Position numbers and translations under genes: made by a program. This document shows, one piece after another, positions 53,351-62,151 of a stretch of DNA of 64,000 nucleotides (the stretch's first letter is position 1; each line of letters begins with the position of its first letter). The notes beneath the pieces are model-generated. The model did no database searches, was not told the origin of the DNA, and saw nothing but the letters and a program-made list of their open reading frames with translations. The DNA is taken from the NCBI GenBank assembly GCA_964511625.1, contig CAZEJG010000006.1, positions 62,001 to 126,000 on the forward strand. The letters are read 5' to 3'. The DNA comes from Pseudohoeflea sp964511625 (GTDB lineage Bacteria > Pseudomonadota > Alphaproteobacteria > Rhizobiales > Rhizobiaceae).

Positions 53351-54454
53351 TCAGTGCTGGTGTCTGTCGAAGGGGCTCAGAGCCAACGGCCTGCCGCTGA
53401 CGCAGAGCACCTTGAAGAGCTGCCCCATGGCGCCAGCGCCTTCGCCGGCCAGCCGGTTGACCGCGTCGGTGATCGCGGCCTGGGTCAGCGTGTCCTTGCC
53501 GGCGCCCAGTGAGCCGGCGCGTTCGAGAAGGCCGAGGCCTACGAGGAAGTCACCCTGGCAGAGCGGCCGGTGGACATGGGCGCCGGCGGCGAGGGCCGCC
53601 ATCGCCAGCGCCTCGAAATCGACATGGCTGGTGAGATCGGCCTCGCCGGGGCGATGAAGTGGCGGATCAAACTCATGACGGTAGATCGCCTGCAACGTGT
53701 CGCCGTAGTTCGAGTTCAGATGGCCGTAATCGATGATCAGCGCGGTGCCGCCATGCGTGACCAGTCTTTCGGCAAGCGACAGCATGATCGCCGTGCGTGC
53801 CGGCGAAACCTCGAACAGCGCGTCCTTCGGCGGATTTTGCCCCTTGTCGGGAAGCAGATCGGCCTGGATCCCGGCGGGCCCAATCGAAAAGCGTAACTGC
53901 CCCGTGTCGTCGATCGTCACCATGCGTTCGCGGAAGCCGTCTTCGACACGAACGAACTGCCGGATCGGGATGGCGTCGAAAAACTCGTTGGCGACGACGA
54001 GGGAGAAGCCCTCCGGCACCGAGGCGAAGTCATCATGCCAGGCGGTGTGCTCCTTCCAGCGCACCAGAGTCTGGCGCTGAACGCCGCGCAGCCTCTCGCT
54101 GGTCTCGACCAGATCGACCGACAGGGTGCCTGCAAGCGCCGGCGCGAGCTGTTCGATGGTCCTGAGCGCATCGGCCATCAGCGTGCCGCGGCCGGGGCCG
54201 ATCTCGATAAGGCGCACATTACCCGGTTCGCCGTGTCCCTGCCACGCGTGAACGGCGAAGATGCCGATCATCTCGCCGAAGAGTTGGCTGATCTCGGGAG
54301 CGGTGACGAAGTCGCCGGAGCGGCCGAAGGGCTCACGGGCGCGATAGTAGCCGTATTCCTGATCGGCCAGGCAGATGGCGAAATAGTCGGCCACGCTGAT
54401 GGGGCCGGTCTCGGCGATGATAGATCGTATCTTCCTGGCCAGCGGCGTCGGCAT
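53351..54454 (-). CDS. Class I SAM-dependent methyltransferase (MidA/NDUFAF7 family)
   Basis: A 367-residue methyltransferase related to mitochondrial NDUFAF7 (MidA), which methylates an arginine of complex I subunit NDUFS2. The N-terminal YGYYRAREPFGRSGDFVTAPEISQLFGEMIG is the family signature, and VRLIEIGPGRGTLMADALR is SAM-binding motif I (about residues 81-100). NEFFDAIPIRQF follows. In bacteria its role is unproven. It is 12 bases from lgt, so the lgt-midA-pgeF set is an operon. Confidence 0.9.
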   Translation of the reverse strand: MPTPLARKIRSIIAETGPISVADYFAICLADQEYGYYRAREPFGRSGDFVTAPEISQLFGEMIGIFAVHAWQGHGEPGNVRLIEIGPGRGTLMADALRTIEQLAPALAGTLSVDLVETSERLRGVQRQTLVRWKEHTAWHDDFASVPEGFSLVVANEFFDAIPIRQFVRVEDGFRERMVTIDDTGQLRFSIGPAGIQADLLPDKGQNPPKDALFEVSPARTAIMLSLAERLVTHGGTALIIDYGHLNSNYGDTLQAIYRHEFDPPLHRPGEADLTSHVDFEALAMAALAAGAHVHRPLCQGDFLVGLGLLERAGSLGAGKDTLTQAAITDAVNRLAGEGAGAMGQLFKVLCVSGRPLALSPFDRHQH

Positions 54455-54466
54455 CGGCTTCCCCGC

Positions 54467-55327
54467 TCAGGCCGCAGCCGGTTCGGACAGGCGCGCCGCC
54501 CGTCCGGGGGCGGTGGCGATCGCCCAGAGGCCGAGCGCGATCATCGGCAGCGAAAGCAGCATGCCCATCGTCAGCCAGCCGCCCGCCAGGTAGCCGAGCT
54601 GCGGATCGGGCTCGCGGAAGAACTCGACGAAGATGCGGCTCAGGGCGTAGAGGATGACGAAGCTGCCGGCGACGAAGCCCGGTGCCTTGAGCTTCTTGCG
54701 GGCAAAGATCAGCCAGGCGAGCACCAGCAGGGTCACGATGCCTTCAAGACCGGCTTCGTAAAGCTGCGATGGATGGCGCGGGATCGGGCCCCCTGTCGGG
54801 AAGACCATCGCCCAGGGCACGTCCGTCGGGCGGCCCCAGAGTTCGCCGTTGATGAAGTTGGCGATCCGGCCGAAGAAGAGGCCGATCGGAACCACCGCGC
54901 AGATGATGTCGAACAGGCTGAAGGCCGGGATCCTGTGAATGCGGGAAAACAGGATCATGGCGATGAAGGTGCCGAGGAAGCCGCCATGGAAGGACATGCC
55001 GCCATTCCAGATCTGGATCGCCCGGATCGGCTCGGCGGCGATTTCGGCGAAATCGTAGAACAGGATGTAGCCGATGCGTCCGCCGGCGACGATGCCGACC
55101 GCCGCCCATAGCAGGAAGTCGTCGAAGCGCTCGCGGCTCATCGGCGCCGTGTCGGCCAGCCAGAGCGAGTCGCGTGACAGGATCATCCGGCCGTAGCGCC
55201 AGCCGATGAGAATGCCCGCGACATAGGCGAGACCATACCATCTGATCGCCAGCGGGCCGAGCGACACGATCACCGGGTCGATCTGCGGATAGGTGATCAG
55301 CGCCAGCGTGGCTGCGACGAATTCCAA
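54467..55327 (-). CDS. lgt: Prolipoprotein diacylglyceryl transferase
   Basis: Transfers diacylglycerol to the lipobox cysteine of prolipoproteins in the inner membrane. About seven transmembrane helices; the Lgt signature GRIANFINGELWGRPTDVPWAM (about residues 151-172) and GGMSFHGGFLG (catalytic-region His) are intact. The frame is open upstream to 55390, but GGGAGG lies eight bases before a TTG at 55327 that opens the conserved N-terminus, so TTG is taken as the start (286 residues). Confidence 0.94.
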   Translation of the reverse strand: MEFVAATLALITYPQIDPVIVSLGPLAIRWYGLAYVAGILIGWRYGRMILSRDSLWLADTAPMSRERFDDFLLWAAVGIVAGGRIGYILFYDFAEIAAEPIRAIQIWNGGMSFHGGFLGTFIAMILFSRIHRIPAFSLFDIICAVVPIGLFFGRIANFINGELWGRPTDVPWAMVFPTGGPIPRHPSQLYEAGLEGIVTLLVLAWLIFARKKLKAPGFVAGSFVILYALSRIFVEFFREPDPQLGYLAGGWLTMGMLLSLPMIALGLWAIATAPGRAARLSEPAAA

Positions 55328-55557
55328 GTCAAAGTCCTCCCTGCGGCCGTGGTCCCGCGGATGAGCCGACATCTGTGTCCTTGCGGACATGCGTGGTCAA
55401 GCCGGCCGGCGGTGCTGCCCGCCGGGTGACTATGTCAGCCGAGCTTTGCGCCGAACTTGTGGCTTTGGCTTGCATCGCGGGGCCCAAATGCTTACCTCAA
55501 TTACCATAGTGAACAGGATCCCGGACTTAATGCCGGGCGGAGAGAACGAGAGACGCC

Positions 55558-55827
55558 ATGAGCACCGGAACCAATCGTCTGTTCGATGAATTCGCCAAAC
55601 TGATGACCGATGCGGCCGGAGCGGCCCAGGGTGTGCGGCAGGAATTCGAGACCGCAGCAAAGGCGCAGATGGAGCGTATCCTCAACTCGATGGACCTCGT
55701 CAAGCGCGAGGAGTTCGAGGCCGTGCGCGACATGGCAATCGCGGCGCGCGAGGAGAACGAGGCGCTGGCCGCCCGGATTGCCGCGCTCGAGGCGAAGCAC
55801 GACGCCAAATCCGGTGCCGGTGAATAG
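55558..55827 (+). CDS. ubiK: UbiK-type accessory factor (BMFP domain)
   Basis: An 89-residue coiled-coil protein of the YqiC/UbiK (BMFP) family: TNRLFDEFAKLMTDAAGAAQGVRQEFE at the N-terminus and a C-terminal heptad-rich helix REENEALAARIAALEAKH (trimeric coiled coil). In E. coli it is an accessory factor for aerobic ubiquinone biosynthesis; in other bacteria it promotes membrane fusion in vitro. Divergent from lgt. A strong terminator follows. Confidence 0.88.
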   Translation: MSTGTNRLFDEFAKLMTDAAGAAQGVRQEFETAAKAQMERILNSMDLVKREEFEAVRDMAIAAREENEALAARIAALEAKHDAKSGAGE

Positions 55828-56173
55828 GCCGAGTCCACGACCGGTCTTCCGCGGCGCTCTTCGAGGGCGCCGCGCATAAATTTTTTCCCCAGAATCACAG
55901 CCTCTGGATAACCCCGAAAAATGCTGTTCCGTGAGTCAGTTAAGAAACTCTGCGGAATCAATTCCTGAATCGGGACAGCCCCTTCATACAGTCAAAATTG
56001 GAGCGGGGGGCTGGCGCTCTGAATCAGCATTTATACACTGATTCTAAATGATGATTCGGAACGAGGTCATGAGGACCGGCGTCGGTGGTGCGAAAGTAAC
56101 CAACTCCGGCCGTGTTTCGACTCATCTCTTGAATCATGACGGCCGCGGATGTGGTCATCGAAAAGGGTGGGGC
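55828..56173. promoter_or_regulatory. Intergenic region dense in GANTC (CcrM-type) sites, before ybjN-proC
   Basis: This 346-base gap contains the ubiK terminator and no gene. GANTC sites start at 55831, 55892, 55933, 55955, 55967, 56021, 56040, 56053, 56119 and 56131, with one more at 56176 just inside the next gene. GAATCAG (56021-56027) and CTGATTC (56038-56044) form an inverted repeat. TTATACACT (56031-56039) and, on the minus strand, TTATCCAGA (55903-55911) are each one base from the DnaA box TTATNCACA. The region presumably carries the ybjN promoter; methylation by CcrM could tie it to the cell cycle. Confidence 0.55.
55850..55886 (+). terminator. Terminator of ubiK
   Basis: Stem CGCGGCGC (55850-55857) / GCGCCGCG (55867-55874), nine-base interior, followed by CATAAA and six T residues. 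Confidence 0.85.
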
Positions 56174-56674
56174 ATGAATCTTTCGCAACTGGAAACCGAA
56201 CGCCAATCCAATCCGGTCGACGTGATCGAATTCGTCGCTTCGACCAATGATTGGACCTTCGAGCGTGCGGGCGACGACGAACTTGCGATGACCGTCGAGG
56301 GCAAGTGGGCCGATTACCATGTCTCCTTCTCCTGGATGGAAGACTGGGAAGCGCTGCACATCGCCTGCGCCTTCGATCTCAAGGTTCCCGATTTCCGCGT
56401 CCCCGAGGTGGTTCGCCTGCTCGCGCAGGTCAACGCCCAGGTGCTGATGGGGCATTTCGATCTCTGGCAGCAGGAAGATGCGGTGATCTTCCGTCAGTCG
56501 CTCCTGCTCTCGGGCGGCGCCGAACCCACCAGCCGCCAGGTGGAAATGCTGCTCTCCAACGCGCTCGACAGCTGTGAAGCCTATTTCCAGGCCTTCCAGT
56601 TCGTCGTCTGGTCGGGAATGGAAGCCAAGGCCGCGATGGCCGCGGTCCTGTTCGAAACCCATGGTGAGTGCTGA
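56174..56674 (+). CDS. YbjN-domain protein
   Basis: A 166-residue YbjN-family protein, with the type III secretion chaperone-like fold: FERAGDDELAMTVEGKWADYHVSFSWMEDWEALHIACAFDLKVP (about residues 28-71) and QVNAQVLMGHFDLWQQEDAVIFRQSLLLSGG. The molecular role is unknown. The ATG at 56174 has GGGTGG upstream; the in-frame start at 56048 would lie inside the GANTC-dense promoter region. It is coupled to proC, whose start is two bases after this stop, which is the usual arrangement in Rhizobiales. Confidence 0.85.
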   Translation: MNLSQLETERQSNPVDVIEFVASTNDWTFERAGDDELAMTVEGKWADYHVSFSWMEDWEALHIACAFDLKVPDFRVPEVVRLLAQVNAQVLMGHFDLWQQEDAVIFRQSLLLSGGAEPTSRQVEMLLSNALDSCEAYFQAFQFVVWSGMEAKAAMAAVLFETHGEC

Positions 56675-56675
56675 G

Positions 56676-57488
56676 ATGATTTCGTCCGACCGTCCGCTGG
56701 TCCTCATCGGAGCCGGCAACATGGGCGGCGCGATGCTCAACGGCTGGCTGAAGCAGGGCATCGATCCCACCCACGTGATCGTCATCGATCCCAAACCCTC
56801 GGATGCGATGGCCGCGAAGCTCGCCGAATTCGGCGTGCGTCACGCGACCGAAGCGCCGGAGGGGGTGACCGCCGGCGTTATTCTGGTCGCGGTCAAGCCG
56901 CAGATCACCGATGCGGCGCTGCCACCGGCGCGCAAGCTGGTGGGTGAGGGGACGGTCAGCGTTTCGATCGCTGCAGGCCGTAGCATGGCCTATCTCGAAG
57001 ACCATCTCGGAGGCGCGGTCATCCGCGCGATGCCCAATACGCCTTCCATGGTCGGTCGTGGCATTACCGCCTGCTATCCCAATTCCGCCGTCACCGCCGA
57101 AGCCCGTCGGGCCGTCACCGAACTGCTTTCGGTCTGCGGTCTGGTCGAGTGGGTGGAGGTCGAGGACCATATCGACGCCGTCACGGCGGTTTCGGGAAGC
57201 GGCCCGGCCTATGCCTTCTATCTCGCCGAATGCATGGCCGAAGCCGGCCGCAAATGCGGACTGCCCGAGGATCTCGCCATGCGGCTCGCCCGTGCCACGG
57301 TGTCCGGGGCGGGCGAACTGATGCATCAGGCAAGCGAGGATGCGGCGACGCTGCGCAGGAACGTCACCTCGCCGAACGGCACAACCGCTGCGGCCCTCTC
57401 CGTTCTCATGGAGGACGACGGCCTGCAGCCGCTGATGGACAAAGCGGTGGCCGCCGCCTACAAGCGGGCGAAGGAACTGGCGAACTGA
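56676..57488 (+). CDS. proC: Pyrroline-5-carboxylate reductase
   Basis: Last step of proline synthesis, reduction of pyrroline-5-carboxylate with NAD(P)H. The 270 residues have the Rossmann motif LIGAGNMGGAML (near residue 10), VAVKPQ, MPNTPSMVGRGITACYPN, and the C-terminal dimer/substrate motif TAVSGSGPAYAFYLAECMAEAG with LRRNVTSPNGTTAAAL. The ATG at 56676 follows a weak site; an in-frame ATG at 56661 overlaps ybjN. Co-transcribed with ybjN and probably with csaA-like. Confidence 0.96.
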   Translation: MISSDRPLVLIGAGNMGGAMLNGWLKQGIDPTHVIVIDPKPSDAMAAKLAEFGVRHATEAPEGVTAGVILVAVKPQITDAALPPARKLVGEGTVSVSIAAGRSMAYLEDHLGGAVIRAMPNTPSMVGRGITACYPNSAVTAEARRAVTELLSVCGLVEWVEVEDHIDAVTAVSGSGPAYAFYLAECMAEAGRKCGLPEDLAMRLARATVSGAGELMHQASEDAATLRRNVTSPNGTTAAALSVLMEDDGLQPLMDKAVAAAYKRAKELAN

Positions 57489-57510
57489 GGTCGAGCCCGG
57501 GAACTGCGTC

Positions 57511-57852
57511 ATGAGCGATACGATAACCTTCGCCGACTTCGAGAAGGTCGACATCCGCATCGGCACGATCGTTTCGGCCGAACCCTTTCCGGAAGCCCGC
57601 AAGCCGGCGATCAAGATGCGCATCGATTTCGGTCCCGAGATCGGCGAGAAGAAATCCTCCGCCCAGATCACCGTGCACTACTCGCCGGAGGAGATCGTCG
57701 GACGTCAGGTAATGGCGGTCGTCAATTTTCCGCCGCGCCAGATCGGCCCGTTCATGTCCGAGGTTCTGACGCTCGGCTTCATGGATTCCGACAATGCGGT
57801 CGTGCTCGCCTGCGTCGACCACCCGGTCGCCAACGGCGCGCGATTGATGTAG
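57511..57852 (+). CDS. CsaA-type tRNA-binding-domain protein
   Basis: A 113-residue protein consisting of one tRNA-binding (Trbp111-like) OB fold, with FEKVDIRIGTIVSAEPFPEARKPAIKMRIDFG at the start and GFMDSDNAVVLACVDHPVANGARL at the end. In other bacteria CsaA acts as an export-related chaperone and binds tRNA or peptides; which applies here is unknown. It ends just before the convergent kinase gene. Confidence 0.92.
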   Translation: MSDTITFADFEKVDIRIGTIVSAEPFPEARKPAIKMRIDFGPEIGEKKSSAQITVHYSPEEIVGRQVMAVVNFPPRQIGPFMSEVLTLGFMDSDNAVVLACVDHPVANGARLM

Positions 57853-57874
57853 CCGCGCCGGCCGCGCATTCATC

Positions 57875-59257
57875 TCAGACCGGCAACCGCACCTGGGCCC
57901 TGAGGCCTTTCTTCGGACTTTCAGACAGCGTCACCTCGCCGCCATGGCTGCGGGCGATGTCTCGCACGATGGACAGACCCAGTCCGGTACCGCTCTCATC
58001 CTGGTTGCGCGCCTCGTCGAGACGGAAGAAGGGTCGGAAGACGTCCTCGCGCGCTTCCGGCGGGATGCCCGGACCGTCGTCGTCGACGAGAATGGTCAGC
58101 CATTTGCCACGATGGGTGACGGTGATGTCGACGTGATCGGCATGTCGGCAGGCGTTGGCCACCAGGTTCGTCAGCATGCGGTTGAAGGCATTGGCGCGGA
58201 TCTGGACGATATCCTCGCCCTCGATGTCGACGCGGACCGTGGCGCCGCGCAGACGGCCGTCGCTCGCCACCCGCTCCACCATGTCGTTGAGGCTGACCGA
58301 ACCGACGTCTTCCTCCGCATCCGACCGCGCAAAGGACAGATAGCTGTCGAGCATCGACTGCATGTCGTCGACATCCCGGTTGAGGCTTTCGATCTCGGGA
58401 TTGTCGCCGACGAGCGCCAGCTGCAGGCGGAAGCGGGTCAGGATGGTGCGCAGATCGTGGCTGACGCCGGACAGCATGGCCGTGCGCTGTTCCATCTGCC
58501 GCTCGATGCGTTCGCGCATCTGGATGAAGGCGAGGCCGGCGCGACGGATCTCGTCGGCGCCGCGGGGCCGGAAGTCTTCCGGTGTCTTCTGCCCCTTGCC
58601 GAAACTCTCTGCCGCTTCCGTCAGTTTCAGGATCGGCCGGATCTGGCCGCGCAGGAACAGGATGGCTATGGCGAGGAGCACCAGCGAGGTGCCGACCATC
58701 CAGAGCAGGAAGATGTGGGTATTGGAGGCGTAGGCCTGGCTGCGCTTGGCGAAGACCCGGAGGATCTTGTCCTCGAGCTGGATGCGGATCTCGACGATCC
58801 GCGAGTTGCCCACCGTATCGATCCAGAAGGGACGCTGGATCTGGCGTGTGATCTCCTCGGACAGGATCTGGTCGAGAATGGAGAAGAAGGGCTTGGGCCG
58901 CGGCGGCGGCAGGTCGCCGGCGGGATCGATGGCGACGTTGAGCTCCAGCCGCTCCCGCGCGATGCGGATGATCTGGTCGTAGTTGCCGTCCTGGGGGAAG
59001 GTGTCGATCATGTCGATGACGGCGGCGATGTCGCGGGTCACGGCCATCGACAGCCGCTGCGTCACGGTCTGCCAGTGACGCTCCATGAAGACGAAGGCGA
59101 CGACCGACTGCAGGAGCACGATGGGGATGATGATGATGAGCAGCGTGCGCGCGTAGAGCCGCGTCGGCAGCCGTTTCGTGAACCACCGCGTCATGCGCCT
59201 GATGCCGCGCGGCGGGTAGCGCTCGTATTCCCGGCGGATGGCGTCGATCGTGGTCAT
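57875..59257 (-). CDS. EnvZ-type sensor histidine kinase
   Basis: A 460-residue membrane kinase: first transmembrane helix about residues 33-55, a periplasmic sensor (about 56-200), second helix (about 205-225), HAMP (about 225-280 region), dimerisation domain with phospho-acceptor His267 in SHDLRT, then N-box NACRHA, G1 DDGPGIP and G2 GTGLGLSIV. The PetR-like response regulator lies 2.1 kb upstream on the same strand, with a chemoreceptor gene between. ATG at 59257; a GTG two codons before is also in frame. Likely partner of that regulator, by analogy with other Rhizobiales. Confidence 0.92.
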   Translation of the reverse strand: MTTIDAIRREYERYPPRGIRRMTRWFTKRLPTRLYARTLLIIIIPIVLLQSVVAFVFMERHWQTVTQRLSMAVTRDIAAVIDMIDTFPQDGNYDQIIRIARERLELNVAIDPAGDLPPPRPKPFFSILDQILSEEITRQIQRPFWIDTVGNSRIVEIRIQLEDKILRVFAKRSQAYASNTHIFLLWMVGTSLVLLAIAILFLRGQIRPILKLTEAAESFGKGQKTPEDFRPRGADEIRRAGLAFIQMRERIERQMEQRTAMLSGVSHDLRTILTRFRLQLALVGDNPEIESLNRDVDDMQSMLDSYLSFARSDAEEDVGSVSLNDMVERVASDGRLRGATVRVDIEGEDIVQIRANAFNRMLTNLVANACRHADHVDITVTHRGKWLTILVDDDGPGIPPEAREDVFRPFFRLDEARNQDESGTGLGLSIVRDIARSHGGEVTLSESPKKGLRAQVRLPV

Positions 59258-59365
59258 CTTCACCCCAGACTGGTGTTCCCGGCAGCAGCGGGACGGATCG
59301 ACCTTATAGCGCGCCCGAGCGCGATTGTTAAAGAGCGTGGCAACGTCTCGCAGAAACCTGGTACA

Positions 59366-59400
59366 ACGAAAAACACCGCCGGCGATGCCGGCGGTGTTTG
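59366..59400 (-). terminator. Terminator of the chemoreceptor gene
   Basis: On the minus strand an eleven-base perfect stem ACACCGCCGGC / GCCGGCGGTGT (arms 59387-59397 and 59373-59383), three-base loop, followed by TTTTTCG. It separates the chemoreceptor from the kinase. Confidence 0.92.
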
Positions 59401-59422
59401 ATCGCGGGGGAGGCTGGGCTTG

Positions 59423-61279
59423 TCAGCCGGCCATGCGCATCGGTTCCCGGGCCTGGCCGCCTTGGTCGAGGCGGAACTGGCCGATCAGGGCTGCCAGCTT
59501 GCGGGCGCTTTCGCTGACATGCTCCATGGTCGAGGTCGACTGCTGCACCATGGCGGCGTTGCGCTGGGTGACCTGGTCCATCTGGTTGATCGCCGAGTTG
59601 ATGCCGGCGATCCCGGTCGACTGTTCCCGCGCGGCCATGGCAATCGAGTGGATGTGACCGTTGATCCGTTCGACCTGTTCGGAAATGCCGGCAAGCGTCT
59701 CGCCGGTCGCGTTGACCAGCTTGACTCCGTTTTCGACTTCCTCGCCGGACCGGGTGATCAGGTTCTTGATGTCCTTGGCGGCGTTGGCGGACCGCTGCGC
59801 GAGTTCGCGAACCTCCTGTGCCACCACTGCGAAACCCTTGCCGGCTTCACCGGCGCGGGCGGCCTCGACGCCAGCGTTCAGCGCCAGCAGGTTGGTCTGG
59901 AAGGCGATTTCGTCGATCACGTTGATGATGCTGGAAATCTCGTTGGAGGCGGCCTCGATGCGTGACATCGCCTCGACCGCGTCATCGACCACCGCGCGCG
60001 AGGCGACAGTGCTCTTGTGCGCTTCCTCGGCCATGGTGTTGGCCTCGTCGGCGCGTTTGGAGGAACTCGCGACCGTCTCGGTGATCTCGGTCAGGGCGGC
60101 GGCCGTCTCTTCCAGCGATGCGGCCTGACCCTCGGTGCGGTGGGCGAGTTCGTCGGTCGCGTTGCGCATCTCTGTCGAGGAGGCTTCGATCTCGTGCGCC
60201 TCGCTGCGGAACTCGGTCAGCGTTTCACCGAGCCGTTCCACGGCGTGGTTGAAGTCGTTGCGCAACTTCTCGAAGCGCTGCGCCAGCGGCGTGTCGATCC
60301 GGACGGTGAGGTCGCCTTCGGAAAGACGGGCCAGCCCGGCGCCGAGCCGTTCGACGGCGCTCTGGAACTGGCTGTCGTCCTGTGCCTTTTCCGCTTCGCG
60401 AGCATCGCGTTCGCGATCCGCCGTGGCGCGCTGGTCGGCGGCGTGGCTTTCGATCGCCTCCTTTTCGAGTGCGGCGTTACGCAGCACCGCGAGCGAAGCT
60501 GCCATCGTGCCGATCTCGTTATGGTGTTCGCGATAGGGCACGTCCTCGTCATACCGGCCTTCAGCGAGCCGGGAGGCGGATTTTGCGAGAACCGGGAGCG
60601 GCCCGAGGATGTGGCGCGATACCACGGCCATCAGGGCGGTTCCGACGATCAGCACCAGAATGGCCGCAATGCCGATGGTGGTGACCATCTCGTTGGCGAA
60701 CGAGGTGATCTGGGCCTTGCCGACACCTGCGTAGAGAATGCCGATGATCTTGTTGTCGGGGGAGAAGATCGGCTGGTAGATGGTGTAGTAGGGAGTGCCG
60801 AGAATGACGGCCTCGCCGCGGAAGGTCTTGCCCTTGGTGAGCACCGGATAGACCGCGCCGTTCTGGCCGAGCTGCGTGCCCACCGCGCGCTTTCCGTCGT
60901 CCTTGATGATGTTGGTGGTCTTGCGCCAGAAGTCGGAGGTTTCCGGATCCCAGGCGAAGATCGTTGCGGTCTCGCCGGTGATGCGACCGATCGTGTCGAT
61001 CATCGTGTGGTCGGTGAATTCCGCCGGAATGGCGTCCATCACCACCCGGTCGACATTGCCGTCGGCGTCGTAGCTCACGGACGTTCCGGGAACGTCGCGC
61101 GAGAGGATTTCGGCGGCGACGCGCAGGTTGGAATCCTGCTGGGCTATGGATTGCGCCGCGATGCGATCGGAAATGCTCGAGGAGATGGCCCAGGATACGG
61201 CGGCCAGGGCGAGAAGCAGAACGAACGTTGTCGTGGCCGTCACGGTCGGCACGAGATTGAAGCGGGAGAAGAGTTTCAT
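59423..61279 (-). CDS. Methyl-accepting chemotaxis protein with Cache domain
   Basis: A 618-residue chemoreceptor. First helix about residues 10-32, a periplasmic Cache (double-Cache/sCache type) sensor (about 33-185, TPYYTIYQPIFSPDNKIIGILYAGV), second helix about 192-215, one or two HAMP modules (about 215-345), and the signalling domain with the tip EIAFQTNLLALNAGVEAARAGEAGKGFAVVAQEVRELAQRSANAAKDI. It ends in a strong terminator. It sits between a response regulator and its probable kinase, which looks like an insertion, and no other chemotaxis gene lies in the window. Ligand unknown. Confidence 0.93.
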   Translation of the reverse strand: MKLFSRFNLVPTVTATTTFVLLLALAAVSWAISSSISDRIAAQSIAQQDSNLRVAAEILSRDVPGTSVSYDADGNVDRVVMDAIPAEFTDHTMIDTIGRITGETATIFAWDPETSDFWRKTTNIIKDDGKRAVGTQLGQNGAVYPVLTKGKTFRGEAVILGTPYYTIYQPIFSPDNKIIGILYAGVGKAQITSFANEMVTTIGIAAILVLIVGTALMAVVSRHILGPLPVLAKSASRLAEGRYDEDVPYREHHNEIGTMAASLAVLRNAALEKEAIESHAADQRATADRERDAREAEKAQDDSQFQSAVERLGAGLARLSEGDLTVRIDTPLAQRFEKLRNDFNHAVERLGETLTEFRSEAHEIEASSTEMRNATDELAHRTEGQAASLEETAAALTEITETVASSSKRADEANTMAEEAHKSTVASRAVVDDAVEAMSRIEAASNEISSIINVIDEIAFQTNLLALNAGVEAARAGEAGKGFAVVAQEVRELAQRSANAAKDIKNLITRSGEEVENGVKLVNATGETLAGISEQVERINGHIHSIAMAAREQSTGIAGINSAINQMDQVTQRNAAMVQQSTSTMEHVSESARKLAALIGQFRLDQGGQAREPMRMAG

Positions 61280-61399
61280 GGCGGACCCTCTGTAGAAATA
61301 CCGGGTCTATAGTCGCGTCCTATGGTTACATTTCCGTTGATACATGTATCATTTCAGGAAATGTCTACATTAGACTGTTCTTAAACTCTTTTCACAGTG

Positions 61400-62122
61400 T
61401 CAGCTCGTTGCCGATGCGTCGACGCCCAACCGGTAGCCGATGCCGCGGACCGTCTGCAGCCAGACCGGGTTGGCGGGATCGTCCTCGATCTTGCGGCGGA
61501 GTCGGTTGATCTGGACGTCGATCGTCCGTTCACCGACATCCTGGGCGTCGGGAACGAGCTCGTGACGCGGTACGGTTTCGCCAGGCCGTTCGGCGAAGAT
61601 CGTCATGATGTCCCGTTCACGGTCGGTCAGGCGCACGGTTTCGCCCGCCTTCTTGAGCTCACGTCGGGCGATGACGAAGGTATAGGGGCCGAAGACGACC
61701 TGCTCGATCTTCGGCGCCGGCGGCTGGCCACCCCGCTTGAGGATGTTGTTGATGCGAAGAACCAGTTCACGTGGATCGAACGGCTTGGGCAGATAATCGT
61801 CGGCACCGGCCTCCAGTCCCTTGATCCTGTCGGTCGATTCCGAAAGCGCGGTCAGGAGGAGGATCGGCACAGTCTTAATCTCGCGCAGGGTCGCGGTGAG
61901 CGCCAGGCCGCTTTCGCCGGGCATCATCACGTCGAGCACCAGCAGGTCGAAGTCGATGCCTTCGAGCTTGCGTCTCGCCTCGGCGGCATCGGCGGCGGTC
62001 GAGACCCGGAAGCCCTGGTCCTTGAGATAGCGGTCGAGCAATTCGCGGATGCGGGTGTCGTCGTCGACGATCAGCAGGTGTGCGGCATCGTCCGCGGGTG
62101 CGCCAGCAGGCTCCTGAACCAA
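61400..62122 (-). CDS. OmpR-family response regulator (PetR-like)
   Basis: A 240-residue response regulator: receiver with phospho-acceptor Asp64 (VLDVMMPG), Lys of DDYLPKPFDP near 113, and a C-terminal OmpR winged helix (about 145-235). The TTG at 62122 is preferred because GGAGGAG is eight bases upstream; an ATG at 62146 is in frame. It follows the MarR gene, the order called petP-petR in Rhodobacter capsulatus, where both affect cytochrome bc1 formation; that function is not shown here. Confidence 0.9.
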   Translation of the reverse strand: MVQEPAGAPADDAAHLLIVDDDTRIRELLDRYLKDQGFRVSTAADAAEARRKLEGIDFDLLVLDVMMPGESGLALTATLREIKTVPILLLTALSESTDRIKGLEAGADDYLPKPFDPRELVLRINNILKRGGQPPAPKIEQVVFGPYTFVIARRELKKAGETVRLTDRERDIMTIFAERPGETVPRHELVPDAQDVGERTIDVQINRLRRKIEDDPANPVWLQTVRGIGYRLGVDASATS

Positions 62123-62151
62123 GTCTCGTTCTCCTCCGGGCAGCATGCTCT

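Noticed and set aside
55850..56040. GANTC-dense gap as the chromosomal replication origin
   Set aside because: The near-DnaA boxes are only one-mismatch matches, and the neighbouring genes (ubiK, ybjN, proC) are not those known beside alphaproteobacterial oriC. Kept only as a possibility within the finding.
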